DNA of 64,000 bases from Lachnospiraceae bacterium (GTDB lineage Bacteria > Bacillota > Clostridia > Lachnospirales > Lachnospiraceae). The position numbers and the translations under genes were made by a program. The notes beneath the pieces were generated by a model. It did not search any database. It saw only the letters and a program-made list of their open reading frames with translations, and was not told where the DNA came from. Location: positions 1-64,000 of the forward strand of contig JAETRD010000019.1 in the NCBI GenBank assembly GCA_021770345.1, in the 5' to 3' direction. Shown here piece after piece: positions 43,915 through 53,026 of this stretch; position 1 is the first letter of the stretch, and the number at the start of each line of letters is the position of its first letter.

Positions 43915-45594
43915 TTAGTTCTCTGCCAAATCCTCCCCGGTAAACGCGGTACTGATATCCGCCCCGGGCGCTACCATCGGCCACACCTTGTCGTCACAGC
44001 CGATGACGCAGTCAATCAGCACCGGGCAGTCCGCCGCAAGCGCCTGTCTGAACGCCTCGTCAAATTCCTCCCGGCTCGCCGCGCGGTATCCGACGGCTCC
44101 CATCGCCTCCGCGAGCTTCACGAAATCCACGCCGTCGTCTAAGACCGTGGCGGAATAGCGCTTTCCGTAAAATAAATCCTGCCACTGCCGCACCATGCCG
44201 AGCACATGATTGTTCACGATAATCTCGATCAGCGGCAGCTTCTGTCTCACCGCCGTCGCAATCTCATTCATATTCATGCGGAAACAGCCGTCCCCCGCAA
44301 TGTTTATGACCCGTCTGCCGGGATTTGCGATCTGCGCGCCGATCGCGGCGCCGAGCCCGTAACCCATCGTCCCCAGACCGCCGGAGGACAAAAAGGTCCT
44401 CGGATTTTTATACCGGTAATACTGAGCCGCCCACATCTGATGCTGGCCGACCTCCGTCACGATGATCGCCTCGCCCTTCGTCTGGCGGTATACCTCCTCC
44501 ACCAGATACGGGCCGCTTAAACCCGGCTCCTGATAGGTCAGCGGATAGGTTTCCTTTAACTCCGCCGCCTCGGCCATCCATTCGGGATGGTGCTGCGCGC
44601 TTAATTTCGCATTGACCCGCCGCAAAATCTCCTTTAAGTCGCCGATCACGCAGGCATCCACGCGGATATTCTTGTTAATCTCGGCCGGGTCAACGTCAAA
44701 TTGAAGAATCTGCGCCTGTTTTGCGAATTTTTCCGCGTTGCCGAGCACGCGGTCCGAAAACCGGACGCCAAGCGCGATCAGCAGATCGCAGTTGCTGACG
44801 CCGAGATTCGACGCCTTCGTGCCGTGCATTCCAAGCATCCCCGTATACCGGGCGTCGGTCCCGTCGAAGGCTCCCTTCCCCATCAGCGTGTCACAGACCG
44901 GGGCATCCGCTTTGTCTACAAACTCCCGCAGCTCCTCGCCCGCCTCCGAGATGACCGCACCGCCGCCCACGAAAACATATGGCTTTTCGGCTGCCTCGAT
45001 CATGCGGACAGCCGTCTCGATATCCGCGTCGCGGATGGTCTCCGACAGACGCACGGCCGCATCCGGCTTACGGTATGTATATTCGGTCTCCGCCGCCGTA
45101 ATGTCTTTCGGGATGTCGACGAGTACCGGCCCCGGCCGCCCTTTCCGCGCGATCGCGAAAGCCCTGCGTATTGTGTCCGCCAATTTCGTCACATCCTTGA
45201 CGATAAAATTATGCTTGGTAATCGGCATCGTGATTCCCGCGATGTCAATCTCCTGAAAACTGTCCTTGCCGAGAAGCGGCACATTCACGTTGCAGGTGAT
45301 CGCCACCATCGGCACGGAATCCATATAGGCCGTCGCAATACCGGTCACAAGATTCGTCGCGCCCGGCCCGGAAGTCGCGAAACACACGCCGACTTTTCCC
45401 GTACTCCTCGCATATCCGTCGGCCGCATGAGCGGCGCCCTGCTCATGGGACGTTAAGATATGCCTGATCTCTCCCTGATGTTGATACAGTTCATCGTATA
45501 CATTTAAGATCGCGCCGCCGGGATACCCGAATACGGCATCCACGCCCTGCTCTTTTAAACATTCTATGACAATCCGCGCACCTGTTGCCCGCAT
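43915..45594 (-). CDS. ilvB: acetolactate synthase, large (catalytic) subunit, 559 aa
   Basis: ATG 45594 (MRATGARIVIECLKEQGVDA) with GGAGGT upstream; the ribosome binding site is the end of repeat element copy 3. ThDP enzyme: FGYPGGAILNVYDELYQ, EQGAAHAADGYARSTGKVGV, and the ThDP/Mg motif GDGCFRMNMNEIATA with NNHVLGMVRQWQ. It makes acetolactate/acetohydroxybutyrate for Val, Leu and Ile. No regulatory subunit gene (ilvN) is next to it. Confidence 0.95.
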   Translation of the reverse strand: MRATGARIVIECLKEQGVDAVFGYPGGAILNVYDELYQHQGEIRHILTSHEQGAAHAADGYARSTGKVGVCFATSGPGATNLVTGIATAYMDSVPMVAITCNVNVPLLGKDSFQEIDIAGITMPITKHNFIVKDVTKLADTIRRAFAIARKGRPGPVLVDIPKDITAAETEYTYRKPDAAVRLSETIRDADIETAVRMIEAAEKPYVFVGGGAVISEAGEELREFVDKADAPVCDTLMGKGAFDGTDARYTGMLGMHGTKASNLGVSNCDLLIALGVRFSDRVLGNAEKFAKQAQILQFDVDPAEINKNIRVDACVIGDLKEILRRVNAKLSAQHHPEWMAEAAELKETYPLTYQEPGLSGPYLVEEVYRQTKGEAIIVTEVGQHQMWAAQYYRYKNPRTFLSSGGLGTMGYGLGAAIGAQIANPGRRVINIAGDGCFRMNMNEIATAVRQKLPLIEIIVNNHVLGMVRQWQDLFYGKRYSATVLDDGVDFVKLAEAMGAVGYRAASREEFDEAFRQALAADCPVLIDCVIGCDDKVWPMVAPGADISTAFTGEDLAEN

Positions 45595-45599
45595 TTTTA

Positions 45600-45718
45600 C
45601 CTCCATGCGCACACGCTTTTTATGGCTCAGCTCCGCTGAGACTATTGCAAAGCGATATATCGCTTTCAAGTTTGTGCGTGTGCGCACAAACTTGGGATTG
45701 AAAATTTTAATTTTCAAC
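45600..45718 (-). repeat. multi-palindrome intergenic element, copy 3 (between ilvD and ilvB)
   Basis: Minus strand: TTGAAAATTAAAATTTTCAA, AAGTTTGTGCGCACACGCAC palindrome, AAGCGATATATCGCTT stem, an extra CTCAGC/GCTGAG stem, then AAGCGTGTGCGCATGGAGGT that forms the ilvB ribosome binding site. Longest of the three copies. Confidence 0.8.
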
Positions 45719-45751
45719 CTTCAATCCTCTCTTCTCTTTGTGTTCCGCAGC

Positions 45752-47419
45752 CTACCGCGGCAGCTCCAAAATCGCGCCGCGGTTTCCAGACGTCACCAGA
45801 GAAGCGTACCGCTTCAGATACCCGTCCGTCACCTTCGGCTCTCTCGGCTGCCAGTTTGCCCTGCGCGCAGCGAGTTCCTCATCGGAAAGCGCCACGTCCA
45901 ACGTCATCTCCGGAATGTTGATGCGGATGATATCGCCCTCCTCAATCAGTGCAATCGGGCCGCCGACCGCAGCCTCCGGGGATACATGCCCGATGGATGC
46001 GCCGCGGCTTGCGCCGGAGAACCGCCCGTCCGTGATCAGCGCCACCGAGGAGCCGAGCCCCATACCCGCAATCGCGGAGGTCGGATTTAACATCTCCCGC
46101 ATACCAGGTCCGCCCTTCGGCCCTTCATAGCGGATCACAACGACGTCGCCGGCCTTAATCTTGCCGCCCTTGATCGCTGTAATCGCGTCCTCCTCACAGT
46201 CAAAGACTCTCGCCGGGCCCTCGTGCACCATCATCTCGTCACAGACTGCAGAGCGCTTTACGACGCTGCCGTCCGGCGCGAGATTCCCCTTTAACACGGC
46301 GAGTCCGCCGGTCTTGCTGTACGGGTTTTCCACAGGCCGTATAACCTCCGGGTTTTTATTTGCCGCATGCGCGATATTCTCCCCGATTGTTTTTCCCGTC
46401 ACGGTCATACAGTCCGTATGTAACAGGCCGATGTCAGCTAACTCCTTCATCACCGCGTAGACGCCTCCGGCCTCGTTTAAGTCCTCCATGTAAGTCGGTC
46501 CCGCCGGCGCGAGGTGACACAGGTTCGGCGTTTTCTCGCTGATCGGATTTGCAAACGCGATATCGAAATCAAAGCCGATCTCATGCGCGATTGCGGGCAG
46601 ATGGAGCATGCTGTTCGTCGAACAGCCGAGCGCCATGTCCACGGTCAGCGCATTTAAAATCGCCTCTTTTGTCATGATGTCGCGCGGACGGATGTCCCTC
46701 CGATACATCTCCATCACCGCCATACCCGCATGCTTTGCAAGCTTGATGCGCTCCGAGTATACCGCCGGGATCGTACCGTTTCCGCGAAGTCCCATGCCGA
46801 GCGCCTCCGTCAGACAGTTCATGGAATTGGCGGTGTACATCCCGGAGCAGGAGCCGCAGGTCGGGCAGACTTTCTCCTCATACTCGCGCACATCCTCCTC
46901 GGTCATGGTGCCGGCCGCGTAGGAGCCGACCGCCTCAAACATCGAGGAAAGGCTGCGCTTCTGCCCTCTGACACGCCCCGCGAGCATCGGGCCACCGGAC
47001 ACAAACACTGTCGGCACGTTGATGCGGGCCGCCGCCATCAGAAGCCCCGGCACGTTTTTATCGCAGTTCGGCACCATGACGAGCGCGTCAAACTGGTGCG
47101 CGAGCGCCATGCACTCGGTGGAATCCGCAATCAAATCCCTTGTGACGAGCGAGTATTTCATTCCGACATGCCCCATCGCGATCCCGTCGCAGACCGCGAT
47201 CGCCGGGAATACCACCGGCACGCCGCCGGCCTCCGCGACGCCGAGCTTTACGGCATTTACGATTTTATCGAGATTGATATGCCCCGGCACGATCTCGTTG
47301 TAAGAGCTCACGATGCCGACCATCGGCTTTCCCATCTCCTCCTCGGTAAAACCGAGCGCATGAAAAAGGCTTCTGTGAGGCGCCTGCTGCATCCCCTTTT
47401 TTACGTTATCACTCTTCAT
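45752..47419 (-). CDS. ilvD: dihydroxy-acid dehydratase, 555 aa
   Basis: ATG 47419 ([20 protein letters not shown]) with AAAGGA upstream. Fe-S ligands in [15 protein letters not shown] and [19 protein letters not shown]-terminal [20 protein letters not shown]. It dehydrates dihydroxy-isovalerate and -methylvalerate in branched-chain amino acid synthesis. Between leuB (37 bases upstream) and ilvB. Confidence 0.97.
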   Translation of the reverse strand: MKSDNVKKGMQQAPHRSLFHALGFTEEEMGKPMVGIVSSYNEIVPGHINLDKIVNAVKLGVAEAGGVPVVFPAIAVCDGIAMGHVGMKYSLVTRDLIADSTECMALAHQFDALVMVPNCDKNVPGLLMAAARINVPTVFVSGGPMLAGRVRGQKRSLSSMFEAVGSYAAGTMTEEDVREYEEKVCPTCGSCSGMYTANSMNCLTEALGMGLRGNGTIPAVYSERIKLAKHAGMAVMEMYRRDIRPRDIMTKEAILNALTVDMALGCSTNSMLHLPAIAHEIGFDFDIAFANPISEKTPNLCHLAPAGPTYMEDLNEAGGVYAVMKELADIGLLHTDCMTVTGKTIGENIAHAANKNPEVIRPVENPYSKTGGLAVLKGNLAPDGSVVKRSAVCDEMMVHEGPARVFDCEEDAITAIKGGKIKAGDVVVIRYEGPKGGPGMREMLNPTSAIAGMGLGSSVALITDGRFSGASRGASIGHVSPEAAVGGPIALIEEGDIIRINIPEMTLDVALSDEELAARRANWQPREPKVTDGYLKRYASLVTSGNRGAILELPR

Positions 47420-47455
47420 ATCCGTCAAATCCTTTCTGTTCGTCCTCTGTTATAA

Positions 47456-48559
47456 TCAATTCATCCGATCACAGATCAAATCTCCCATCCGCGCCGTGCC
47501 GACCTCGGTCACCGCCGCTCTCTTATCCGCCTCCTGCGGCATAATATCTATCGTGCGGTACCCGTCTTTTAACACCTGTTTTACCGCCTGCTCGACGGCG
47601 TCCGCCTCCGCGTCGAGATCAAACGTATAACGCAGCATCATCGCGGCGCTAAGAATCGTCGCGATCGGATTTGCAATGCCCTTTCCGGCAATGTCCGGCG
47701 CGGAGCCGCCGCTCGGCTCATACAGTCCGAACTTCGTATCGTTTAAGCTCGCCGAGGCGAGCATCCCGATCGATCCCGTCACCATGCTCGCCTCATCCGA
47801 GAGAATATCGCCGAACATGTTCTCGGTTAAAATCACATCAAACTGCTTCGGGTCGCGCACCAACTGCATCGCACAGTTGTCCACAAGCATGTGCTCGCAT
47901 GCGACGTCGGGATAATCCTGCGCCACCTCGTCGACAACCTTCCGCCACAGCCGGGACGAATCGAGCACATTCGCCTTGTCCACGCTCGTCACTTTCTTTC
48001 TGCGCTTTGCGGCGATATCGAATCCCCGCTTTGCAATCCTGCGGATCTCGTTTTCGTTGTATGTAAGCGTGTCTGTCGCCGTCACGACGCCGTCCGTCTC
48101 CTCGGTCTTTCGCGCCCCGAAATACAGGCCGCCGGTCAGCTCCCGCATGATCATCATGTCAAAGCCGTCCCCGATGATGTCCTCCCGCAGCGGACACGCC
48201 TCCTTTAACTCCTCGTACAGGTATGCCGGCCGCAGATTCGCAAACAGATTCAGCTCCTTGCGCAGCGCGAGAAGCCCGGCCTCCGGCCGCTTTTCGGGCG
48301 GCAGTTTGTACCAGGGCGACGTCCGGGTATCCCCGCCGATGGAACCCATCAACACCGCATCCGACGCTTTTGCCTGCGCGACGGCCTCCTTTGTCAGCGG
48401 TTCCCCCGTCGCGTCAATCGAACATCCTCCCATCAGGATCTCTTCATAGCAAAACGTATGCCCGTATTTCTCTCCGACCTTATCCAGCACTTTTTTCGCC
48501 TCTGCGACAATCTCCGGCCCGATGCCGTCCCCGGAAATCACTCCTACCCGACACTCCAT
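47456..48559 (-). CDS. leuB: 3-isopropylmalate dehydrogenase, 367 aa
   Basis: MECRVGVISGDGIGPEIVAE, LFANLRPAYLYEELKE, DKANVLDSSRLWRKVVDEVA and ENMFGDILSDEASMVTGSIG are the IPMDH motifs. It oxidises and decarboxylates 3-isopropylmalate with NAD for leucine. First gene of the run leuB-ilvD-ilvB-serC-serA-DUF1015, with its own promoter. leuC, leuD and ilvC are not in the window. Confidence 0.97.
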   Translation of the reverse strand: MECRVGVISGDGIGPEIVAEAKKVLDKVGEKYGHTFCYEEILMGGCSIDATGEPLTKEAVAQAKASDAVLMGSIGGDTRTSPWYKLPPEKRPEAGLLALRKELNLFANLRPAYLYEELKEACPLREDIIGDGFDMMIMRELTGGLYFGARKTEETDGVVTATDTLTYNENEIRRIAKRGFDIAAKRRKKVTSVDKANVLDSSRLWRKVVDEVAQDYPDVACEHMLVDNCAMQLVRDPKQFDVILTENMFGDILSDEASMVTGSIGMLASASLNDTKFGLYEPSGGSAPDIAGKGIANPIATILSAAMMLRYTFDLDAEADAVEQAVKQVLKDGYRTIDIMPQEADKRAAVTEVGTARMGDLICDRMN

Positions 48560-48597
48560 AGTTTACTCCCTCTTTCTCAAAACAATATATGGGTATT

Positions 48598-48626
48598 ATA
48601 ATAATGTATCTGCGGAAACATTTCAA
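48598..48626 (-). promoter_or_regulatory. putative promoter of leuB and the biosynthetic run
   Basis: Minus strand -35 TTGAAA (48621-48626), 17-base spacer, -10 TATTAT (48598-48603). It leaves a leader of about 30 bases, too short for a T-box or an attenuator. Confidence 0.65.
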
Positions 48627-48730
48627 CCATTGCTTCCATTTTTCTTTTTCATGGCGGGCATAACCTGCTCTTATGTGGGGCTGTCTGACTCTCCCCCTGC
48701 CCGACGCAGCGTGCGCCGCAAGGCGCACAC

Positions 48731-48767
48731 GAAAAAAGCTATAACCAGAGAGATCTACTTATAGCCT
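48731..48767 (-). terminator. terminator downstream of yajC
   Basis: GGCTATAA / TTATAGC stem followed on the minus strand by TTTTTTCG. A second perfect hairpin GTGCGCC-N4-GGCGCAC (48711-48728) follows directly. Confidence 0.75.
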
Positions 48768-48779
48768 TTTGCAAATTTC

Positions 48780-49100
48780 TTATTCAGTTGCGTCTCCCGG
48801 ATGCTCCACTGCTGCCACCGCCGCTTTCTGCATCGGGATGCGGCAGTTTTTGTTGCTGCCAAACTCGACGATAATCGTATCGTCCTCGATATTGATCACG
48901 GTCCCATAGAAACCGCTTGTCGTGAGCACGGTATCCCCTACCGCGAGCTCCGCCATCATTGCCGCCTTTTTCTTCTGCTCCTTCTGCTGCGGACGAATCA
49001 TGAAAAAGTACATAAACGCGACCAAAACCACCAGCCAGATCAGCATGCTTCCCATGCCTGCGGCTGCCGGGACCTGTGTTGTAGCCAAGATTGATAACAT
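48780..49100 (-). CDS. yajC: preprotein translocase accessory subunit YajC, 106 aa
   Basis: ATG 49100 (MLSILATTQVPAAAGMGSML) with TAGGAGGAAA. One membrane span (MLIWLVVLVAFMYFFMIRPQ), then the YajC cytoplasmic domain (AELAVGDTVLTTSGFYGTVI). Part of the SecDF-YajC complex. It follows tgt, the common bacterial order. Confidence 0.95.
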   Translation of the reverse strand: MLSILATTQVPAAAGMGSMLIWLVVLVAFMYFFMIRPQQKEQKKKAAMMAELAVGDTVLTTSGFYGTVINIEDDTIIVEFGSNKNCRIPMQKAAVAAVEHPGDATE

Positions 49101-49179
49101 CTTATTTCCTCCTAAATTTAAAGCATTATAATGATTGTACACAAAAGACGCTGTTTCGGCAAGTCTTTTCTGTTTTTTA

Positions 49180-50304
49180 TCAACCGCGCATCCCGTAGAG
49201 TTTCTCCTCTTTGTACGAGGCAAAACGCCCCTCGTCTAAGGCGTCCCGGATCTCTTCCATCATCGTATTGTAGAAATAGAGGTTGTGAAGCACGCACAGC
49301 CGCATGCCGAGCATCTCCTTTGCCTTCAGCAGATGGCGCACATAGGCTCTGCTGTAGCGCCTGCATGCCGGGCAGCCGCAGTTTTCCTCAATCGGCCGCA
49401 TGTCCTTCTCGTATTGCCGGTTGAACAGATTTAATTTTCCCTGATTGGTATACACATGTCCGTGGCGGCCGTTCCGGCTCGGATATACACAGTCAAAAAA
49501 GTCTACGCCGCGCTCCACGCCCTCTAAGATATTCGCGGGCGTTCCAACCCCCATCAGGTAAGTCGGCTTATTTACCGGAAGACAGGGCACCGTCTCGTCT
49601 AAGATATGATACATCTCCTCATGGCTCTCCCCCACGGCAAGGCCGCCGACCGCATAACCGTCGAGTTCAAGCTCCGAGATGCGCTTTGCATGATCGATGC
49701 GGATATCCGCAAAAATGGCTCCCTGGTTGATTCCGAACAACAGCTGCTTTTTATTTACCGTATCATCCAGATCATTCAGCCGTGCCATCTCGACCTTGCA
49801 GCGCTCTAACCAGCGGGTCGTGCGCGCCACGGAATCCTCCACATAACTGCGCTCCGCAAGCGCGGGCGCGCACTCGTCAAACGCCATCGCTATCGTGGAG
49901 CCGAGATTCGACTGAATCTGCATGCTCTCCTCGGGCCCCATAAAAATTTTCGCCCCGTCGATATGCGAGTGAAAATACACGCCCTCCTCCTTAATCTTGC
50001 GGAGACCCGCCAAAGAAAACACCTGAAATCCGCCGGAATCCGTGAGAATCGGCCGGTTCCAGGACATGAAGCGGTGAAGCCCTCCCATCTCTTTGATTAA
50101 TTGATCGCCGGTGCGCACATGCAGATGGTAGGTATTTGACAGCTCCACCTGACACTTGATCTCCTCCAAATCCTCCGTGGACACGGCCCCCTTGATCGCG
50201 GCCACCGTCCCGACATTCATAAAGACCGGCGTCTGGATATCGCCGTGCACCGTATGAAACACGCCGCGCTTTGCCCGGCCTTCCCGTTTTAACAGTTCGT
50301 ACAT
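49180..50304 (-). CDS. tgt: queuine tRNA-ribosyltransferase, 374 aa
   Basis: Catalytic Asp in TDSGGFQVFSLAGLRK and FDCVYPSRNGRHGHVYT; zinc site CGCPACRRYSRAYVRHLL with the later His in CVLHNLYFY. Exchanges guanine-34 for the queuosine precursor in tRNA. Start 50304 (MYELLKREGRAKRGVFHT). 13 bases after aroA; aroA-tgt-yajC probably form one transcript. Confidence 0.97.
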   Translation of the reverse strand: MYELLKREGRAKRGVFHTVHGDIQTPVFMNVGTVAAIKGAVSTEDLEEIKCQVELSNTYHLHVRTGDQLIKEMGGLHRFMSWNRPILTDSGGFQVFSLAGLRKIKEEGVYFHSHIDGAKIFMGPEESMQIQSNLGSTIAMAFDECAPALAERSYVEDSVARTTRWLERCKVEMARLNDLDDTVNKKQLLFGINQGAIFADIRIDHAKRISELELDGYAVGGLAVGESHEEMYHILDETVPCLPVNKPTYLMGVGTPANILEGVERGVDFFDCVYPSRNGRHGHVYTNQGKLNLFNRQYEKDMRPIEENCGCPACRRYSRAYVRHLLKAKEMLGMRLCVLHNLYFYNTMMEEIRDALDEGRFASYKEEKLYGMRG

Positions 50305-50317
50305 CTATCGTTCCTCT

Positions 50318-51640
50318 CTATTCCTCCGCACAGTCCGCATGACAACCGGTCAGCGCGTCCAACAGTTCAAAATAATTTTCAAAGGTTTTCGCGCAGCAGC
50401 CCGGATCTGAAATCACAATCCCCTCCGCCCGAAGGCCCAGCAGCGAAAACGCCATCGCCACCCGGTGATCTCCGTAAGTCTCTATCACACAGGGCTGCGG
50501 CCATCCCGGATAGATTGTCACGCCGTCCGGCTCCTCACGCACCGTGATACCGGCCCTTGACAGTTCCGTCACAATCGCATGGATGCGGTCGCACTCCTGC
50601 CCTCTGATATGTTCGATATTGCAAATTTGCACCGGCCCGTCCGCAAACGGCGCAAGCGCCGCAAGCGTCAGCGCCTGATCCGAAAAGTCATTCATGTCAA
50701 GCGCAATGCCCCGCAGTCTCCCTTCTGCCGGGCCGCTCACCACAATGCCCTCCGCCGTGTCCCGTACCGTGCATCCCATCTGCTCTAACACTCCGAGAAA
50801 CTTCAGATCCCCCTGTGTGTTGTCGGGATGCACCCGCCGCACAAGCGCCGTTCCCCCGGTAATCGCCGCAGCGCCGTAAAAGTAACAGGCCGCAGACATA
50901 TCCGGCTCGACAACGTAACGCGCTCTCCGGTAGACCGCCCCCGGCGCTACCCGGTAGCACTCCCCGTCGAAAGACACCGACACACCGAACGCTTTCATCA
51001 TATCCCGCGTAATGCGGATGTAGGAGCCGTCCTTTTTCCCGCTCGTGATGCGAACCGCAAACCCCTGCCTAAGCGCCGGGGCGATCAGCAGCAGCGCGCT
51101 TAAAAACTGTGTGCTCTTGCTGATATCAAGCGAAAACTCCGGCGGTTTTCCCGCCGCCACACCGCCGCCCGCACCGCATACCCGCACCGGAAGATGTCCT
51201 TCCTCCTCCAGGCAGGTAATCTCTGCCCCTGCTGCCGCGAGAAGCGAAAACAGCTCCCTCATCGGTCTCCTTTTCATCTGCTCCGAGGCGTCTATCGTGT
51301 ACACGCCGTCCGAAAATCCCAGCAACGCCGTGAGAAACCGCGCCGCGGTTCCCGCGCTTCCGACGTTGATCGCGGCCTCCTTCTGGGGGATTTTTCCGCC
51401 GCAACCGCACACCGCGACCCGCTTTTTCTCCTCATCACACTCCACCGAAAACCCGAGTGCGGTAAGGCACGACAGAAAATGCCTGGAGTCATCCGAAAAG
51501 AGGACCCCCGAGAGCTCCACGGTTCCCTCCGAGAGCGCCGCCATCAGAAGCGCCCGGTTTGTCATGCTCTTTGAGCCCGGAACCTCCACGGTCCAGTCAA
51601 TCGGCTCTTTTACGTTTTTCACCAAAAAGTGTGTTCCCAT
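50318..51640 (-). CDS. aroA: 3-phosphoshikimate 1-carboxyvinyltransferase (EPSP synthase), 440 aa
   Basis: ATG 51640 (MGTHFLVKNVKEPIDWTVEV) with GGAGGG upstream. PGSKSMTNRALLMAALSEG, VGSAGTAARFLTALLGFSDG and TYGDHRVAMAFSLLGL are the family motifs. It joins PEP and shikimate-3-phosphate in the chorismate pathway. Divergent from aroC, the next enzyme of the pathway, across 208 bases. Confidence 0.96.
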   Translation of the reverse strand: MGTHFLVKNVKEPIDWTVEVPGSKSMTNRALLMAALSEGTVELSGVLFSDDSRHFLSCLTALGFSVECDEEKKRVAVCGCGGKIPQKEAAINVGSAGTAARFLTALLGFSDGVYTIDASEQMKRRPMRELFSLLAAAGAEITCLEEEGHLPVRVCGAGGGVAAGKPPEFSLDISKSTQFLSALLLIAPALRQGFAVRITSGKKDGSYIRITRDMMKAFGVSVSFDGECYRVAPGAVYRRARYVVEPDMSAACYFYGAAAITGGTALVRRVHPDNTQGDLKFLGVLEQMGCTVRDTAEGIVVSGPAEGRLRGIALDMNDFSDQALTLAALAPFADGPVQICNIEHIRGQECDRIHAIVTELSRAGITVREEPDGVTIYPGWPQPCVIETYGDHRVAMAFSLLGLRAEGIVISDPGCCAKTFENYFELLDALTGCHADCAEE

Positions 51641-51848
51641 GGGAACCCTCCTGTTTTCTATGCCTTTTCTTCCAAATGCAAACGCCTCATTCGGCGCCCC
51701 CTGCATTGTGCGGAAACGCGAGTATTATAGCACATTCCTGTTGCCACGAAAAGTGAAGTATGGTATTTTCTATCTGTCACATAGTAAATGGGCGCGGGCC
51801 AAACTGTTTTTGGCATCATAGCAAAAGAATTCAAAGGAGGACACGGCA

Positions 51849-52958
51849 ATGGCAGGTTCCACACTCGGAACAATTTTTCGGATCACAACCTGGGGGGAAT
51901 CCCACGGAAGGGGGCTCGGCGTCGTCATAGACGGCTGTCCCGCGGGCCTTCCGCTCTGCGAGGCGGACATCCAGCGTTTTTTAGACCGCAGGAAACCCGG
52001 GCAGTCAAAGTATACGACGGCCAGACAGGAGGCGGATGCCGCAGAAATCCTCTCCGGCGTGTTCGAGGGCCGCACGACCGGTACCCCGATTTCCGTCGTC
52101 GTTTCCAATAAAGATCAGCGCTCGAAAGATTACGGTGAGATCGCATCCTGTTACCGGCCGGGCCATGCCGACTACACCTTCGACCAGAAATACGGCTTCC
52201 GCGATTACCGGGGCGGCGGACGCTCCTCGGGCCGGGAGACGATCGGGCGGGTGGCCGCCGGCGCCGTCGCCGCAAAAATCCTCGGCGAACTCGGCATCTC
52301 CCTTTTAAGCTACACAAAATCCATCGGTCCCGTCGCGATCTCGCCGGACCGCTTTGACGCCGCACAGATCGCCAAAAATCCGCTCTGTATGCCGGATGCA
52401 GAGGCCGCGGAAAATGCACAGAACTACCTCGACGCCTGCATGGCGGATCAGAATTCCTCCGGCGGTATCATCGAATGTATCGTGCACGGCATGCCCGCAG
52501 GCATCGGCGACCCGGTCTTTGAAAAGCTCGACGCAAATCTCGCGCGGGCCGTCATGTCGGTCGGTGCGGTAAAAGGAGTGGAAATCGGGGACGGGTTCGA
52601 CGTGGCGAAAGCCACCGCAAAGAGCAACAACGACGCCTTCCGGGCAAAAGGCAAAACGATCGTCAAGGCGACGAACCACGCCGGCGGCATTTTGGGCGGC
52701 ATGAGTGACGGGAGCGATATCATTCTCCGGGCCGCAATAAAGCCGACGCCCTCCATCGCATCCCCCCAGCAGACCGTAACCTGCGGCGGACAGGAGCGCG
52801 AAATCAGCATCCGTGGGCGCCACGACCCCGTCATCGTCCCGCGGGCCGTCGTCGTCGTGGAAGCCATGACGGCTCTTGTGCTCGTGGATGCGCTTTTCTT
52901 AAATATGAGCGCCCGGATGGATGCCTTAGAATCCTTCTATCAATCCGGACGCTTTTAG
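51849..52958 (+). CDS. aroC: chorismate synthase, 369 aa
   Basis: MAGSTLGTIFRITTWGESHG, the FMN-site block DYRGGGRSSGRETIGRVAAG, and HDPVIVPRAVVVVEAMTALV. It forms chorismate from EPSP. CAAAGGAGGACAC precedes the start. It faces the rhomboid-like gene; the 68 bases between include GC-rich inverted segments without a T-run. Confidence 0.97.
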   Translation: MAGSTLGTIFRITTWGESHGRGLGVVIDGCPAGLPLCEADIQRFLDRRKPGQSKYTTARQEADAAEILSGVFEGRTTGTPISVVVSNKDQRSKDYGEIASCYRPGHADYTFDQKYGFRDYRGGGRSSGRETIGRVAAGAVAAKILGELGISLLSYTKSIGPVAISPDRFDAAQIAKNPLCMPDAEAAENAQNYLDACMADQNSSGGIIECIVHGMPAGIGDPVFEKLDANLARAVMSVGAVKGVEIGDGFDVAKATAKSNNDAFRAKGKTIVKATNHAGGILGGMSDGSDIILRAAIKPTPSIASPQQTVTCGGQEREISIRGRHDPVIVPRAVVVVEAMTALVLVDALFLNMSARMDALESFYQSGRF

Positions 52959-53026
52959 ATTCATGCCTGCACTGCATTCCGGCAAACGGTTTGGCCGAAG
53001 GCAGCCGGACCGCAGTGGCATATCCG

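Noticed and set aside
45595..45717. Longer N-terminus for IlvB and, likewise, for the GNAT protein at 34899-35033.
   Set aside because: Both extensions translate the palindromic repeat element (IFNPK-VRTRTNLK in each) and lack ribosome binding sites; the short forms begin at family-typical positions.
48560..48780. T-box or leader-peptide attenuator before leuB.
   Set aside because: The clear promoter at 48598-48626 leaves only about 30 bases of leader; the stems further upstream belong to the yajC terminator region.
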